From Trichopria drosophilae (taxonomy: Eukaryota > Arthropoda > Insecta > Hymenoptera > Diapriidae), in the NCBI GenBank assembly GCA_030407085.1, contig CM059584.1, forward strand, positions 129,741,501 to 129,805,500: a stretch of DNA of 64,000 bases, written 5' to 3'. Positions 1 through 12,239 of this stretch are shown in pieces. The position numbers and the translations under genes were made by a program. Each line of letters starts with the position of its first letter. Within the stretch, counting starts at the first letter, position 1. A model generated the notes under the pieces. The model made no database searches. It saw only the letters and a list, made by a program, of their open reading frames with translations, and was not told where the DNA came from.

Positions 1-788
1 GGGATTTCCACTTTAGAAATAGTGAAAAAGTCACTTTTATCAGAAAGTGAAAAGTTTTGAGATATTAAAAATGAATTTAAAAAAGAAGGCCCCTGAATAG
101 CTGATAGATACGGACACTCCAGCGGACTACTACTATTAATGTTTAACTAATCGTAAGTTTGTACATATTTATTTTACAAAAACGTTTTTTTAAAAGCCCT
201 TTTACATGAAATTATTCGTATGCAGATTATTTATTTAGGAAAAACTTGTAAATATCTCACAGGTAAATTTCCACATTTACGACATCATTTTTATTATTTG
301 CATTATTGATATAATGAAATAAGTGCATATTTTAATTCTACATGATATAACGTATAATATAACTGAAGTGATAATAAGGCAAGATTAAATGATAATTGAC
401 ATTTTAATTTAAAAAATATTTGAAACTGAAATTACTATTCTAAATTGCAAAGTAGAAAAAATGAATAGAATTCATCAATAAATATACCACATGTTTTAGA
501 ATTTTTGTAAATTGTGTAAAATTTTGAAAAATTTAGATACAAAATTTCTTGAAATATCATGTAAAAAGTGTGAAAAAAATTCAGTGTAATGCCCGATGTT
601 ATCTAAGAACTTTTCATTCTTGTCCCTTTTTTTAAGGAAGCTCATTGCTTTTGAGATTGAAATATTTCAAATAAATTTTTATTGTGGACTCCATGTTGAT
701 TATGCCATCATGAATTTAAAAAATATAAATTTTAGCCACTATAAGTTTTTAGTACAAATAGTAGGAGGTTCACGACTACTAGGGTCCA
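1..788. other. AT-rich DNA, no gene seen
   Basis: This stretch is very AT-rich, with stops in all frames and only short chance open frames. The first 60 bases contain three copies of an AGTGAAAA/AGTCACTTT-like word that is concentrated at 20.3-22.96 kb. No other structure was seen. Confidence 0.6.
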
Positions 789-812
789 GGTTAGGTTAGG
801 TTAGGTTAGGTT
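789..812 (+). repeat. (TTAGG)n short telomere-type tandem
   Basis: About four and a half perfect copies of the pentamer TTAGG stand in a row. TTAGG is the ancestral arthropod telomere repeat, and interstitial runs of it are common in insect chromosomes. Shorter reverse-orientation runs (CCTAACCTAACC-like) lie near 16020 and 56160. The run is too short to be a telomere end and non-telomeric DNA lies on both sides. Confidence 0.9.
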
Positions 813-2450
813 CGACTTCGAAGTTATAATTTAAGTATAGATATGGTTATTTTAACCTAATTTACGATTTTGAACTCGCGAGAATATAAAGGGGCTTTTT
901 AGATTATATTTACATAATTTTGAATCTGCTTTCGAGTTTTGAAAGTCTATTTCAGTTACAGAACAATTTTGTGGTCGAAAAGTGGTAAATTTTACTTAAT
1001 TGCATATTTAAATTAGGTTTTGAATTTAAATTTTGAGGTTAAATTTTGTCTTAGGTGCAATCACGCAAAGACTTGACAATAAGTATTACCGTCTTAATTA
1101 GAGACCGTTAAAATAGACAAATTTAAGATGTTTTGTGCCATCAATTCAGGTCAGCCATGAATTTTTGCATAAAAAGATCGTTTGGTCTTACCGTCCACTA
1201 TATTGAATTTTGAAAATTTGACAGTGAAATCGTCGTTGATTTCAATAACCTTTCTGTCCCGAATATCGGAGAGAATGATAAATTTAAAAAATTTGAATAT
1301 GCCATATTGTATCTGCCACTATTTACGCGAGAAAATTGAAATCAACGTCGTTGGAATGCATAGATAACAAAAAATCCGAAATAGCGTTGGTAGATAATGG
1401 CAGTAGATTTTTTGCAAAATGAAAAATAATAAGTAAGGTCGGGACATTTTCGGACGAAAGCTCTTAAAAAGAAGCCTTTTAAGGAGCATGCAGCTTCTGG
1501 CCAACATGGACACAAAAATCTTTCGTTTTAGTTGTCATAAAATTGAAGCACTTCTAAGTTTATTTACTTTTACATCGTGTTTTATTTAAAGTTTGGTCAA
1601 TAAATACTTTTAGAATGTTGATATTGCGGATTTTAATACAGCCATTAAAACCGGGTAAAACAGTAGGGTCACTATTTACCCCAGTATCGCCATTTTGTAT
1701 TTCTATACTAAAGGATATATGAGAAAAAAAACAACATGCAAATTTCAATATTTATTATTGTTTCTAGGAAATGTTCCTAAACGCAAAATGTCATGATATG
1801 CCCGGTCTCCCATAATAATGGCAATTATTTCATCTTAGGCATGACTTAACGCTACTATCTGCTTTTTTATACCAATTTGATTTTAGTAATAATTGTATTA
1901 AATTAATATTGCTACTATTTTGTTAACTCTTATTAGAATTATGGGAATGTAAGGACTAAAATCCCCCACGGGATGATAGCGAACGGCTCATAAAACATTG
2001 ATACTGTCTAAGTGGGTTACTGGTGTCCGGCTGTGAAGGAAAGGGCTAAATCAAGCCATATCATAACCAACTTAAAAAAATCATAAAAATTATCCTGAGT
2101 AGTTGGATATTTCTGCTTACATGAAAAATAACTCAACATTAATTTTACGTCAATTTGTGATAACTTCGTTTCAACAGAATCGGACACATGAATATATTGA
2201 TAATTAAAAAACAGTTGCATTAATATTCAGATATTTATTAATAATTGATTATTAAGAAGGTATTAAAATCTATAATTTTATTTATGTCTCATCAGAAGCA
2301 CAGTCTTTCCAGAAAACGCAGGCTATTTCGAGATGAAAGGTTATGCGGCACGGAAAAAAGGATTTGTTGAAGTAGCAAAATATAATTTACAATACAATAA
2401 TAATATACAATAATTTCACAAACAATAGTTACTAATTACTTAAAAAAAAA
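813..2450. other. AT-rich DNA without recognisable gene
   Basis: No coding signal was found. The only local structure is a short inverted repeat: a CGTCGTTGATTTCAAT-like word near 1231 faces its complement near 1336, about 85 bases apart. It may be the remnant of a foldback element. Confidence 0.5.
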
Positions 2451-4800
2451 ACAAATCAATTCGTTAGTTCAACCAGTTTTTTAGTTGTCCCAAGCAATAT
2501 TTCTCGTGCGGGTCACGTACAAATTGGTTGGTGCTCCAGCTAATCCCTTTTTCCATTGAGTAGAGTTGAAATTCACTTGAAGTTACTTTCAAAAAGAAAA
2601 TTTAAATAGTTCTCTCATTCTTTCTAATTAGTTATAAAACACATTTTATTTCAAAGCGTTTATCACCATCATTGGTTTATAACCCATGGTAATCATTGTA
2701 ATCTGATATCAGTGCATCGTTTAGCATAATCACCTACCACCATTATCATTTTTCAGTCTTCGTTGGTACCATATGCTACCACTCTTTCTCTAACATCGCC
2801 CATGATTGCAGCAATATACATTTTGCTTATTATATACGAAAAATTAAGTGTCCAAAGACTTTTGCGCGGTAGTGTACTTAATTCACTAAGAATTGGGAAA
2901 TTTGTATATATGGCAATCTAATTACATTAGGACTCGTAATTTATCGAAGGTAGGTTTCCAGATTTATCAAAGTGCCAAAATTCATTTATATATTTTCATA
3001 ATGGTCCCAATAAGCAGATAAAAGTAAAACTACCACTTCACGGACATCAAGAACACAATTATCTATAGTAATGATGAGAGTTCTCTTGAATCTCAAAAAG
3101 TTTCATCAGTGAACCAGAAGCCTCTGCAACTGAAAACTAGCTCATGAAATTATTTTGTTATTTTAGTGTGCTATTATTCGATAGTATCGCTAAGAAATAA
3201 ATACTAAAATACTTGGACACTTTATAGATGAGATTAATTCGACTTGGAAATGTTACATGCCATCTTAAATTTGCGAATACATTAGAGTTAAAACAGAGCA
3301 TGACATTTAATCATCCATGCACTGGAATCTATCACTTGAGAACCTGGCGTAGTAGTATGTTGAGCCTACATCACATACCGTACTACCATGGCACTGACCC
3401 AGGGATCAAATGACGCATCAACCAATGGACCTATAGAATCTACGACTTTAGGAACTTAGCCATCCTTAACTTTGCTGGACAAAAGTCAATTAGTAAACCG
3501 GATCTCCGTAACACTCGGAAAAAAAGGTTGTCAGAACCAAACGCTTAGTGATGTCTGATCCATAGAAGAAAATGGTTGGAGCCACCAAGGAAATAACTAC
3601 CCAATTGATTAGTTTTCTGTACCAATTAATTCGTTAGTACCGAATTTATTTCTTGGTGAAAATATTTATTTCACTGTCCCGGCCAATTTCTCCACTTTAG
3701 AGAGCTTTAGCCGCATTGTTGCTCCAACAAATCCTTTCTTTCCATCTATCTGCGAGGGATCATGATTCTGTAATGAATATTCTGAATGGACATACGTTAT
3801 ATATAAGTTGTAGGGCAGAACCAAAATGCTATATTAAACTCTGAACCTCTAAAATCCGGGTCTTAATAAAACCTTTGTTGTCTTGGATGGCCAACAGTTC
3901 AGTAGCGAACCAGAAGACAATGTAACGGCAATTTCAATTCGGGAAAATATTCTTTGCTGATCATGCGCAAAATACGATTAAGTTAGGTGAACCAAGTGTG
4001 AACTGGCCGAACAATTATTGATTGGGACAACCGATTAGTTAGATGGGACGACGAATCTGCTGGCTGCCCCAACAAATTTATTCTCTCCGTACATATTACT
4101 ATATCTTGGAATATTTTTTATCTATTTACATTGATCATCTTGAGCAGCCATATTCCACGTGGGGTTGTAACGGAAAGGACAGAACCAAACGTTCATAATA
4201 CATAATCTTTAACGTGAGTTGCTCTAAAGGGTATCCCGGGATAAGATAGGTGAAATGGCACCCATCACGAATATACAAAATGATTGATTATATATAAAGG
4301 CATGAACTAAAATGTAAAGCCACCTTTTTACCATCGTATCCCTCTTCCTCTTCCTGGTACCAGAAAAAACGTGATTTTAGCCATTTTTTGTCAATTTTTG
4401 GGGTTCAAAGGCCGTCTGTTTTCTTTTCTGGACAAGGTATGATTTATTTTATTATGTATGGATCCACCAAAGCTATGAAAAATTATCGGAGAAGTGTTTC
4501 AGTCGTTCAGGGACTCAATCACTGCTATTGTGTGGTAATTGAACCTGAAGAATCTGCAATAACAAAAAACGGAGGAAATCCTTCTCTGTTAATTATGTAT
4601 ATATTCAAGTGTTCTTTATCTTTCCCTATTAGACATCTTGAAAGGATATACGCCACCTATTTTACCAGCCTTGAACTAACACAGATCCAAAATATCACAT
4701 CGAACAGTGAACCTCCAGAATTCAGGCCTTTAGGAACATAATCAACGTTATCGTGGGTCTAAATTTCGTTATTGAACCACCGAAAAAACGATAATTAATC
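2450..4800. repeat. Diverged long-period repeat region (about 300-400 bp unit)
   Basis: The same word blocks recur in the same order with many substitutions. A CCAACAAAT/TTTCCAT-type block stands near 3724 and 4068, with a weaker copy near 2535. A CAGAACCAAA block stands near 3533, 3816 and 4187. A block starting GAACCTC and ending in a GAACCA word stands near 3845-3905 and 4706-4780, with weaker copies near 3080 and 3430. The spacing is roughly 280-370 bases between neighbours. Related words recur near 7160 and 10903. I read this as an old tandem array or several copies of one element. The plus-strand open frame at 4388-4741 inside it starts with TTG and resembles no family. Confidence 0.5.
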
Positions 4801-4859
4801 TGGCTTCCTGTTAAATTGTTATATGCACCCATTCACGACACTTGCGACTGAAAAAATCG

Positions 4860-5470
4860 AAAGCTTGACATTGTGCCCCGTGCTTCATTTCCCATTGTTA
4901 GGGCGATTGGTGTACTTGGCGCATTGAAACTCGGTAAGGAGGAATTCAAACGAGTGCAACGAGCCGCGAGTCTTCGCGGCGGCGCGGAAAGAAAGAAAGT
5001 CCTTTTGGTTTCTTCCGCCTTCCACGAGAGAGACGATGGGGCCGTTGACGCGAAGGACGATGACGGAAAGACGAAAGGGTGAAAAAAAAAACACAAGGAA
5101 GAAAAAAAATGAAAGAAAAGAAGGACTAAGCAGCGTGGTACTGTTTCGGCCGGTATAGAACGCGGCGGCGAGCTCTTGATGTGCACCGCCTTTATATGCG
5201 GGAACAGCCTAATTATTGCTCTATCGACGTCCTTTCTAAGCTGCAGGAGCTCACGTTACGCCGACCACATCTCTTAATCTCGAGATGACGATCCGTTCTG
5301 CTCGGTAGATTTCAAAGCTCGGTTTGATTTCGTCGATTCAGGTATGATACCTACAACGAGACCAGCGCGCGACATTGCGGTCGTTCTGTAACGGACCATT
5401 TTGCGCCCGCCTCTTTCCCCCGACGTCCTCAACCCACCCTCGGCCAAAGGCAGGGGAAAGTGCTCGGTGA
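4860..5470. promoter_or_regulatory. GC- and CpG-rich island
   Basis: Base composition changes sharply from the AT-rich surroundings to CpG-rich sequence. An A/G-rich tract (5085-5130) is followed by GCGGCGGCGAG. A TATAAAGG-type box lies on the minus strand near 5189-5197. Open frames exist on both strands at once (4833-5186 minus, 4873-5082 plus), which fits GC-rich DNA with few stops better than a gene. In insects such islands often mark promoters or enhancers. That role is inference here. Confidence 0.35.
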
Positions 5471-5654
5471 CAGAATCTCAGGGATGTCAGTTGTTTCTCA
5501 CTATTGTCGAATTCAATGATTTTTATTATGTATTGCCACTTAACAGTCAAATTGGTGTTCTTTTGTGAAACCTGACTATAGCAAAAAAAAAAAGTTTCTA
5601 TATAAGAAAACATGTCAAAAATTGTTTCGAAACAAAAATGTTTAATTAAATACG

Positions 5655-6140
5655 GCTAATTCTTTTTTTCGTCATCGGTGTCCGTAAAGAACGTACTTTA
5701 GGGACTGTTTTTAGGCCGTAAAGTGCTAGTTTAGGGACTGGTGTCCGTAAAATTTGCAAAAACGTCCATGGTTGGAAAAGTTGTGTATCATTGAAAATCA
5801 AAATGAGTGGGGCATCGCCCCCCCCCCCTCCGGCCCTCCTATCCCCATCCTCCATCATTTACCCCTTCTCCCCTACCCACCGACACATGCATACTCGCAC
5901 CTACACGTCCCAAATCCACTTACGTTTATACATATGTAACATGTACGGCACAAAAATCTTTCATGCAATATATGTCACACATTGTGTATTTTACGGACCG
6001 AATGACAAAAACAATGTTCATTTCTCGGCCGTAAATTTTAGTGCCTCGTAGAGATTGCGAATCCTCGGTTTTGCCGGTCCTCGGACGCCCAATCTCAACT
6101 CGGTCCCTAAAATTCAACTTTACGGCCTAGAATCGAAAAT
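5655..6140. repeat. Probable degenerate inverted-repeat element with GGCCGTAAAG motifs
   Basis: The word AGGCCGTAAAG followed by TTTAGGGAC occurs near 5712-5740. Its reverse complement, in the mirrored order, occurs near 6099-6130. Additional GTCCGTAAA or GGCCGTAAA copies lie near 5678, 5746, 5990 and 6030. The centre holds a run of C (from about 5818) and a C/A-rich stretch. The layout suggests a decayed terminal-inverted-repeat element of about 480 bp. The outer ends and target duplication were not resolved. Confidence 0.45.
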
Positions 6141-6855
6141 AGCTTTTTCGTTGATAATGTAAGAGCTTTTCGACAATTGCAATGTACGCTCTTCAATAAG
6201 AATCAATATATTTCTCATCACTACTGTTTAAATTTGATTCCGTGTGAATTTACTGTTTCTAATGTGAAAACTGAGTAATTTGTAGCGAAAGTGCAAATTC
6301 TTTGTCGTAATGAATGATAGATCATTCTTTGCAAAGTGTAAACTCTTACTCAACATACACTAAACACCCACTCTTATAAAGCGATAATGCCCTGCCACTG
6401 GATTGCCTCAATTTTCACTTTAGAAAGAATGAATATTTAATCTCAGAAATCTGGAGAGTTTTCTCTCTTAAAATGTTTAACGAATTCTAATATGTTTACA
6501 ATTTTATGAAATTCTACCCCAGAAAGAATAATTAATGAACGCAATAAAATATACAAATAAATTAAAAATAACTGAATCGCTTAACAATCATTGCATTATT
6601 TGATTTCGTGTTCCTAGCGGGTTTTTAAAAAAGCATTGGTCAAAATATTTTCTTTTGTTAGAAGTACTGAAAGCTTAATATATCGTAATATATTCGTAGA
6701 TTATGATAACGTTTAATAACTCAAGTTTTATTTATATAATGTTGAATGAATTTCATAATGTGAAATCTAAATTCAGTAATGAAAAACGTTAATCAATTTA
6801 GACAAGATGTCCAGTCTATAAAGCGGCTTGATCATCAATGAAAGATTCATCGTAA
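6140..6855. other. AT-rich DNA, nothing recognised
   Basis: No coding frame, repeat or RNA signal was found apart from one TTTTCACTTTAGAAAGAATGA-like word near 6414 that recalls the 20-23 kb motif field. Confidence 0.5.
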
Positions 6856-6857
6856 CT

Positions 6858-6932
6858 TGTAATCTTACAGTTAAAGCGTCGGCTTTGTACTCCGAACGTT
6901 GCGAGTTCGAATCCGTCTTCTGCACCTTTTTT
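6858..6932 (+). pseudogene. tRNA-Thr(TGT)-like sequence, probably a tRNA pseudogene or tRNA-derived SINE head
   Basis: From about 6872 to 6914 the sequence follows the tRNA consensus closely. AAAGCG is followed by an anticodon arm with TCGG/CCGA pairing and a loop TTTGTAC, which reads anticodon TGT (threonine) with the expected T33 and a purine at 37. Then comes the variable region and a T-arm core GAGTTCGAATCC that matches the Pol III B box in all but one base. Upstream, TAATCTTACAGTTAAAGC resembles a decayed A box. A T6 run at 6927-6932 could terminate Pol III. The acceptor stem does not pair and the T stem pairs poorly, so a working tRNA is unlikely. A tRNA-derived SINE head is the alternative. 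Confidence 0.45.
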
Positions 6933-9865
6933 CTGTAATAAATAAAACTATACAAATATCGTAAAATATGTGAGTAATAATGAGTAAAATCAAGTAACTT
7001 CTGTAGGTCCAGGAAAGCCACTGCCTTTGGTATAAAAACAACAACTAAAAACAAAAAATGTATTCTAAACTAACCTTGTATAATCTAATAATTAACCGTC
7101 ACTTAGCTCAATATTTGTTCCACAAATTTAAACGCCATTTATACGATTATTTTTTTTTAAGTTAGGGCCGAACCAAAACGCCAGGGCCGATTCTGACATC
7201 GGATTCGGAATCAGTGCATCAGAATACTTGGGATTACTTTGGTCGCACCCTCCCAGAAGAAGCCACATTCTTTGTTTGTGTTATTGATATTTGAAATTTT
7301 CTTCGAAATTCATAAACATAATCTCAAAATGTATACTTAACCTTGTATGGCCGTATAGATTTAAAGGGAGCCTGATGATGATTTTGAAAGTTTGAGAAAA
7401 TATTTTTGGTTTAGATCTATAAAAGCAAATTTATAAAAAATGTTTGATACGAATTATCTGTAAATTTCCTGCATTACATCTGAATTAAATAAAGCCTCTT
7501 CGAAATAAACCCTAACAGCACGTAATTTTAAAAAAATATTTACTTGACTACTTGTAGTTGTGATAATCAGAAAAAAGTATGAAAAGATGCCTTTCTTAGA
7601 AGACCTACATAATGGAATCTCGATGGTTTATGCATGAGTTCAAAAATTGATAACCTTTCTGGTCATTTTTTTTTCTTCTAGAGATACTGGATGGCAATCG
7701 ATACTAAAATCAATTCAGAGGCAATTACTTCAACTGCCGATAAATGAATGATACTTACAAAGAAAGAATGAGTATTTTATTACTATTTTGTGGCCTCCTT
7801 TCTGTTCACAATCACTTTTAGCTTCTAAATTGTTATAAATAACTATAGATATGGAAAAAACATATTACTTACTAAACATGTTGAAATAAAAGTTTTGGTT
7901 TCGTTTCGAGACATCTCATTCATATATTCGTAAATCTATTTATATGCATGAATAATTCAAACATCATTAATTAAGTTCAGATTACATTAGCAACGAAATT
8001 TGGCCTAATTTAGTATCCAGAAAATCAGGTCGAAAGACTTCTACTTACAAATCTGCAATATCTGGTTTAAAGAGATTTCAGACATGGAAACTAAATGTGG
8101 TCCAGGTCTCTACAATAATAGACTTTCTTAAAAGTAAGAGTTACATCAATAAATTATTATCGTTTAATTTAAATGCATATAAAAAGTATTTAACTAAACT
8201 GGTCCTACAAATTTATAATCTCTTTAAATTTATACTCAACAAAGATAATTTAAGTAATATTTACATAACATTCTTTCATGCAGAAAATTGAAATGAATTT
8301 CAGTCCGCATTAACTCTTATTTGATCAAACTATTTTTTCCGATAAAGCCTTTAAACTATACCAAACATGGTCATAACAGAGTAAAGCAGAACTATAGTAA
8401 TAAATTTTGATCTGATTTATTTCTCCCTTATTCGATGAGAAATAATTCGCAACAATGAATTTCGGTGAATGGCTATTGTCGAAAATGCTAAACTAACGAC
8501 AGTTACAATTGGCGCCCAACAGAGGACAACAAACCTATGAAGTTAATATGCGAAATCAGTGATCCAGCTCTACAAAAGTAAATAATAAATTATTCCTTTA
8601 TTGAAAAAGCCTTTCAAATATCTCATTGTATAAATGTCGAATGCTAAAAAAGTATTTTCTGAACGATTAAAGTTGATTTCGAATAAAAGGATAAAAACCT
8701 GATACGATTCTTTTCGACGTTTACGAGAGATTTCTTCAGCACCATACGAGGACCGTCTACAAAATACAATGTAGTGTCCGTTTTCCAAGAAAAACGTCTG
8801 TGACGATGCTGAGAAAAATTTTGAAGAAAATGTCCAGCGGTTTCGTAGAAGCGTTCAGGTATGCCCAATGTATGTTTTGGGGCGCCACCCTCAAATAAGC
8901 CCGTCAGACTGACTCAGGGAAAATGCTGAGAAAATGTTCAATAAATTCCTTGTGTTTAATGTGACGAGAATGAAAGTGAAAGGGACGAATGTGCAGAACA
9001 AGAGAACGAGTTTTCCCGCCCCGCCGAGAGGCAGGCAATGCGCGATAAGATAATCGGTCGTGTTCCGGGTTCCTTTGTCTTTGACAATATTGATGATTTT
9101 TATTGAGAAAGTTCACATGTCAACGGGAGTGATGTATTGGTAGCGATTTTCAAATGCACCATCTAGATTTAAAATTATATAGTACGATAGAGTGAGTTAT
9201 TAATTATTTAATTTATGATCTCCAAATTTAAATTAATCAAAATCTACGAATGATGGATCGAAAATTTTGCCACTAATTGAATTAGTAATTATTTTTACTA
9301 ATAAAGTGAAACGATCAAGTAATTTATTAGTCAAATTCACCCTATTAATTTTAGTAATAAGTTGTTAAGAAATACGAAAACTAATTTGTAATTCGTGGAA
9401 CTTAACTATTAATAGTAATTGCAATTAGTCACCGAATCTTCACTTTTTGATTAGTAGGCTTTTTGGAGTATTTTAGCAGACTTGAAGTGAGAAATACAGT
9501 AACAATAAAAGTAATTTGAATTAATATTAAAAATTTTATAAACTAGGGCGGGAAAGTACATCCCCATTGATATTGATAGACGCCTTAAATTTACATATGT
9601 ATACAAAAGAAGCGCGTGTAAACAGTAAACCATGTTGTGTTTAGCAATTAAGAATACGTCAAGACGAGAAATGAAACTTTGTAACATCTACATTGCAATA
9701 TCCTCTGTGAGCGGTAACGAAAGATATCGATACGAACGTAAAACGTGCTCGGGCACTAATTAAAAGCGATAAACCATAATGATTACTTATTATATTACAC
9801 ACTCGTAAGTAACGATCTAGATTTTCCGTTATGATTAATCATAATTATAAGACTCGTAATTAATA
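6933..9865. other. AT-rich DNA with a weak GC island near 8880-9120
   Basis: No convincing gene was found. Around 7150-7260 a stretch with CCGAACCAAAACGC and ATCGGATTCGGAATC words resembles the families at 3.5 kb and 38.5 kb. A short balanced-GC segment at about 8880-9120 carries open frames on the minus strand only by chance. The interval 9180-9430 repeats ATTAGTAATT-type words in both orientations. Confidence 0.45.
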
Positions 9866-10012
9866 AACGAAGAGAGGAAACGAGCGAAGGGAGAGAAAGG
9901 TAGACGATCAAGAAAGCGGGTATGAGTGAAATGAGAGGGCTGGAAAGAGAAAGATGAAATGGCGACGTCGGAGTGAGATGGACGAAAAACGAGACGAAAG
10001 AGAGAGATTTAA
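9866..10012 (+). other. GA-rich polypurine tract
   Basis: This is a long purine-rich run of GAGAGA, GAAAG and GACGA words on the plus strand. GA tracts bind GAGA-type factors in flies and can also form triplex DNA. A minus-strand open frame over it (9795-10124) is explained by low complexity (serine/leucine-rich). Confidence 0.5.
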
Positions 10013-10599
10013 TGGACTTTTTAATTATGCTGAATTTTGAACGTTGACGAACATGAATTAACTTTTCGTATTCTGCTATTGTTCTCACATAGGACCAAAT
10101 AAAAGGGAATTTATGATGATTCAATGATTTCTTTATTATATCGAAATAACAGAATCATTAACAAAAATTGCAAATATTCTGTAATATGTATCATTACTTT
10201 TGGAGTTAAAATATTACATTGTAATATTAATGTTTCTTACTGTAACTTGTCATTCGTGTCTTTCTTATGGAACTACATCGCCACCTACCGCTCGACGGAA
10301 GAACTAACTAAAATGAGAAATGATAACATTTAAGTATCAACTTTAATGTCAAACCTTAGATAACACATGTCGGCAAAATCAGGTTGACCATTTAACACAG
10401 CGACCAGAGTATACTGTTGGCTCTGGTCCGAGATATCCTAATCTAAAAGAGCAAAACAGAAATGCTAGCCTATATTAGAGGTTATGTATCGTTGCATTTT
10501 TTCATTTAATATTAAAAACTATAAATCCATCCTAAAGTACAAGCCACGACTTACCGAATGCTGTTGAGATGGTTTCGATACCCCCCCCCCCTCTTTTCT

Positions 10600-10885
10600 C
10601 CAGATTTCACATTTTGGATTTTCATTTTCCTGAAATTAACGTACATAAGTACTTACTACAAACAGGGCAATTTGAAAACCCAATTTATCAGCAAAAATTG
10701 AAGATATTTAAGTATACATAACCTCAAATATAGGTTAAAATCGCAGGAGCCATCAAATTAGGATATTAGAGCCAATTGAGATATTTTGACTTCAGATTCG
10801 GATTCACCGCAACAAAAACCTTCTCAAAAATATAGTCTACTCTCTGGGTCAATTGGTTAACCTGATTTTGTCGACCTGTGCAATT
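10600..10885. repeat. Single copy of the repeat family seen as inverted arms at 38.5-39.3 kb
   Basis: The words CATAACCTCAAATAT, then a GGAG stretch, then GACTTCAGATTCGGATTC followed by a CACC word, occur in the same order as in the right arm of the foldback at 39230-39300. The match is imperfect but collinear over more than 100 bases. It is preceded by a run of C at about 10581-10591. Confidence 0.5.
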
Positions 10886-10902
10886 CGCCTATTTTTCACA
10901 TC

Positions 10903-11110
10903 TTTACACGGAAAAAAAGGATTAATTCGGGCAACCAATCGCTCAGTGCTCTCAGATGCGGATGAAAAATTGGTACTTTCAATTAAAAAATAGTTGCACT
11001 AATCAAATGATTGCTTTTGTGTACAAGATGATTGATTAGTAACCAATATCTTAGTTACACCCTTTGCCTGGCTGTGCAACCAATTTCTCGTCTGGATTTG
11101 AGAGCAGGAA
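10903..11110. repeat. Diverged copy of the 3.5-kb repeat family
   Basis: CACGGAAAAAAAGG is followed by AACCAATCGCTCAGTG and TCTCAGATGC. This parallels CACTCGGAAAAAAAGG, AACCAAACGCTTAGTG and GTCTGATCC at 3513-3565. Both copies continue into alternating AATTGGTT/AACCAATT words. Confidence 0.45.
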
Positions 11111-11439
11111 GCGGCTCATTGACTAATTCTTTTTATTTTTAGTTACTTTAACCCTGCTGTCGATGATGTCTTTGATGAATCGACATGTACCTCAGAGGTA
11201 CAACTGTAAGAACTTTACTTTACTTCTATATGATAAAAAATCAACTATTGAGATTATGATCTGTCTCCAGTGCTTATTCTTTAGATTTAATGCTAAACAA
11301 ATACCCGTGCATGTATATAACGTAACTTTGCATAAGAACTAAGAATTGTGTTGTACCACGGAGGTTTAGAAATGCGGTAGATGGCAGATCTCTACCTCTC
11401 TCCTAAAAAATTAGATCTTAGATCAAGAAAAGACAAGGA

Positions 11440-12065
11440 CACGTAGAAAAAAAGGAGAGGTATTTAGCTCAGGTTAGACTATTTAACTTTGACGTGACCT
11501 CTGAAGAAAATGACAAAAGGACGCAGAAAACCTGAAGATGATACAAATCAAAACAAGAAACAAAAGAAGAACAGAGAGAAACGTCAATTTTCAAAATAAT
11601 GCGATGGAGAGAGGAGGTTGGAATGAGAGGAGAGCATGGGAGTGAGACAGGGAATGAGAGGAGAGTAAAGAGAGTGAGACAACAGGAAGCGTCTCCGGCG
11701 TCTTGTCCTGTGAACTGCATTTAGCGACCGTGCGAGACGTATATATAATGGCAATGGCGGCATCGAAGCACCGTCAGAGGACCCAAAGAAACCATAGATA
11801 TCGCATTGCGCCCGGGACTGACGGGACAAAACCGCCTTGTTCACAATAGAGGATCCCCTGAGTTTCGTAGACGAAGACAAACGAGGCTTCGGGAGCGAGA
11901 AGAGGCGACCCTATTGGACTCTCTCGCGTGCCGATCCATTAATTAACCATCCTGCTCACACACACACAAACACCCACAAAATTCCATTCGCGAGACGTGG
12001 GATACATTCACGTTACGTATCGCGAGGAATCCTGCGACGTTCCTCACGACACGAACCATTATCGA
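11440..12065. promoter_or_regulatory. GA tract plus CpG-rich island
   Basis: A purine-rich stretch (11440-11690, GGAGAG and GAGTGAGAC words) runs into CpG-rich DNA (11690-12065) with an ACACACAC/ACACCC patch near 11957. Composition differs strongly from both flanks. A candidate core promoter lies inside it. The 202-codon open frame that begins at 11837 starts with TTG, has its first in-frame ATG only about 97 codons in, and runs into satellite-like DNA, so I do not call it a gene. Confidence 0.35.
11740..11780 (+). promoter_or_regulatory. Candidate core promoter: TATA box and initiator-like site
   Basis: TATATATAAT at 11740-11749 lies about 30 bases upstream of CCGTCAGAGG (A at 11776). The spacing is that of an insect TATA box and an initiator of the TCA type. 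It sits within a CpG-rich island. No exon could be assigned downstream. A chance occurrence is possible because TATATA is frequent in this DNA. Confidence 0.25.
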
Positions 12066-12239
12066 CGAATTGTCCGATTGGTGGAAAATCTGTTATTAAG
12101 TTTAGTGCGTGTGGATGTGCGTTAGTTATGTTTTTAGTAATCACGCATAGAAAAATATTGTTCTATGAGATTATCCAACGGTTTCGGCCTCGAGGACATA
12201 ACACATGTCGAGGTTTCGCACCTTTCTCAGCAATTATTG

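Noticed and set aside
789..812. A chromosome end, from the TTAGG run
   Set aside because: Only about four and a half copies occur, with long non-telomeric DNA on both sides and reverse-orientation runs elsewhere.
4833..5186. Serine- and phenylalanine-rich minus-strand frame of 117 codons
   Set aside because: It starts with GTG, arises from A/G-rich low-complexity DNA, and the opposite strand is open too.
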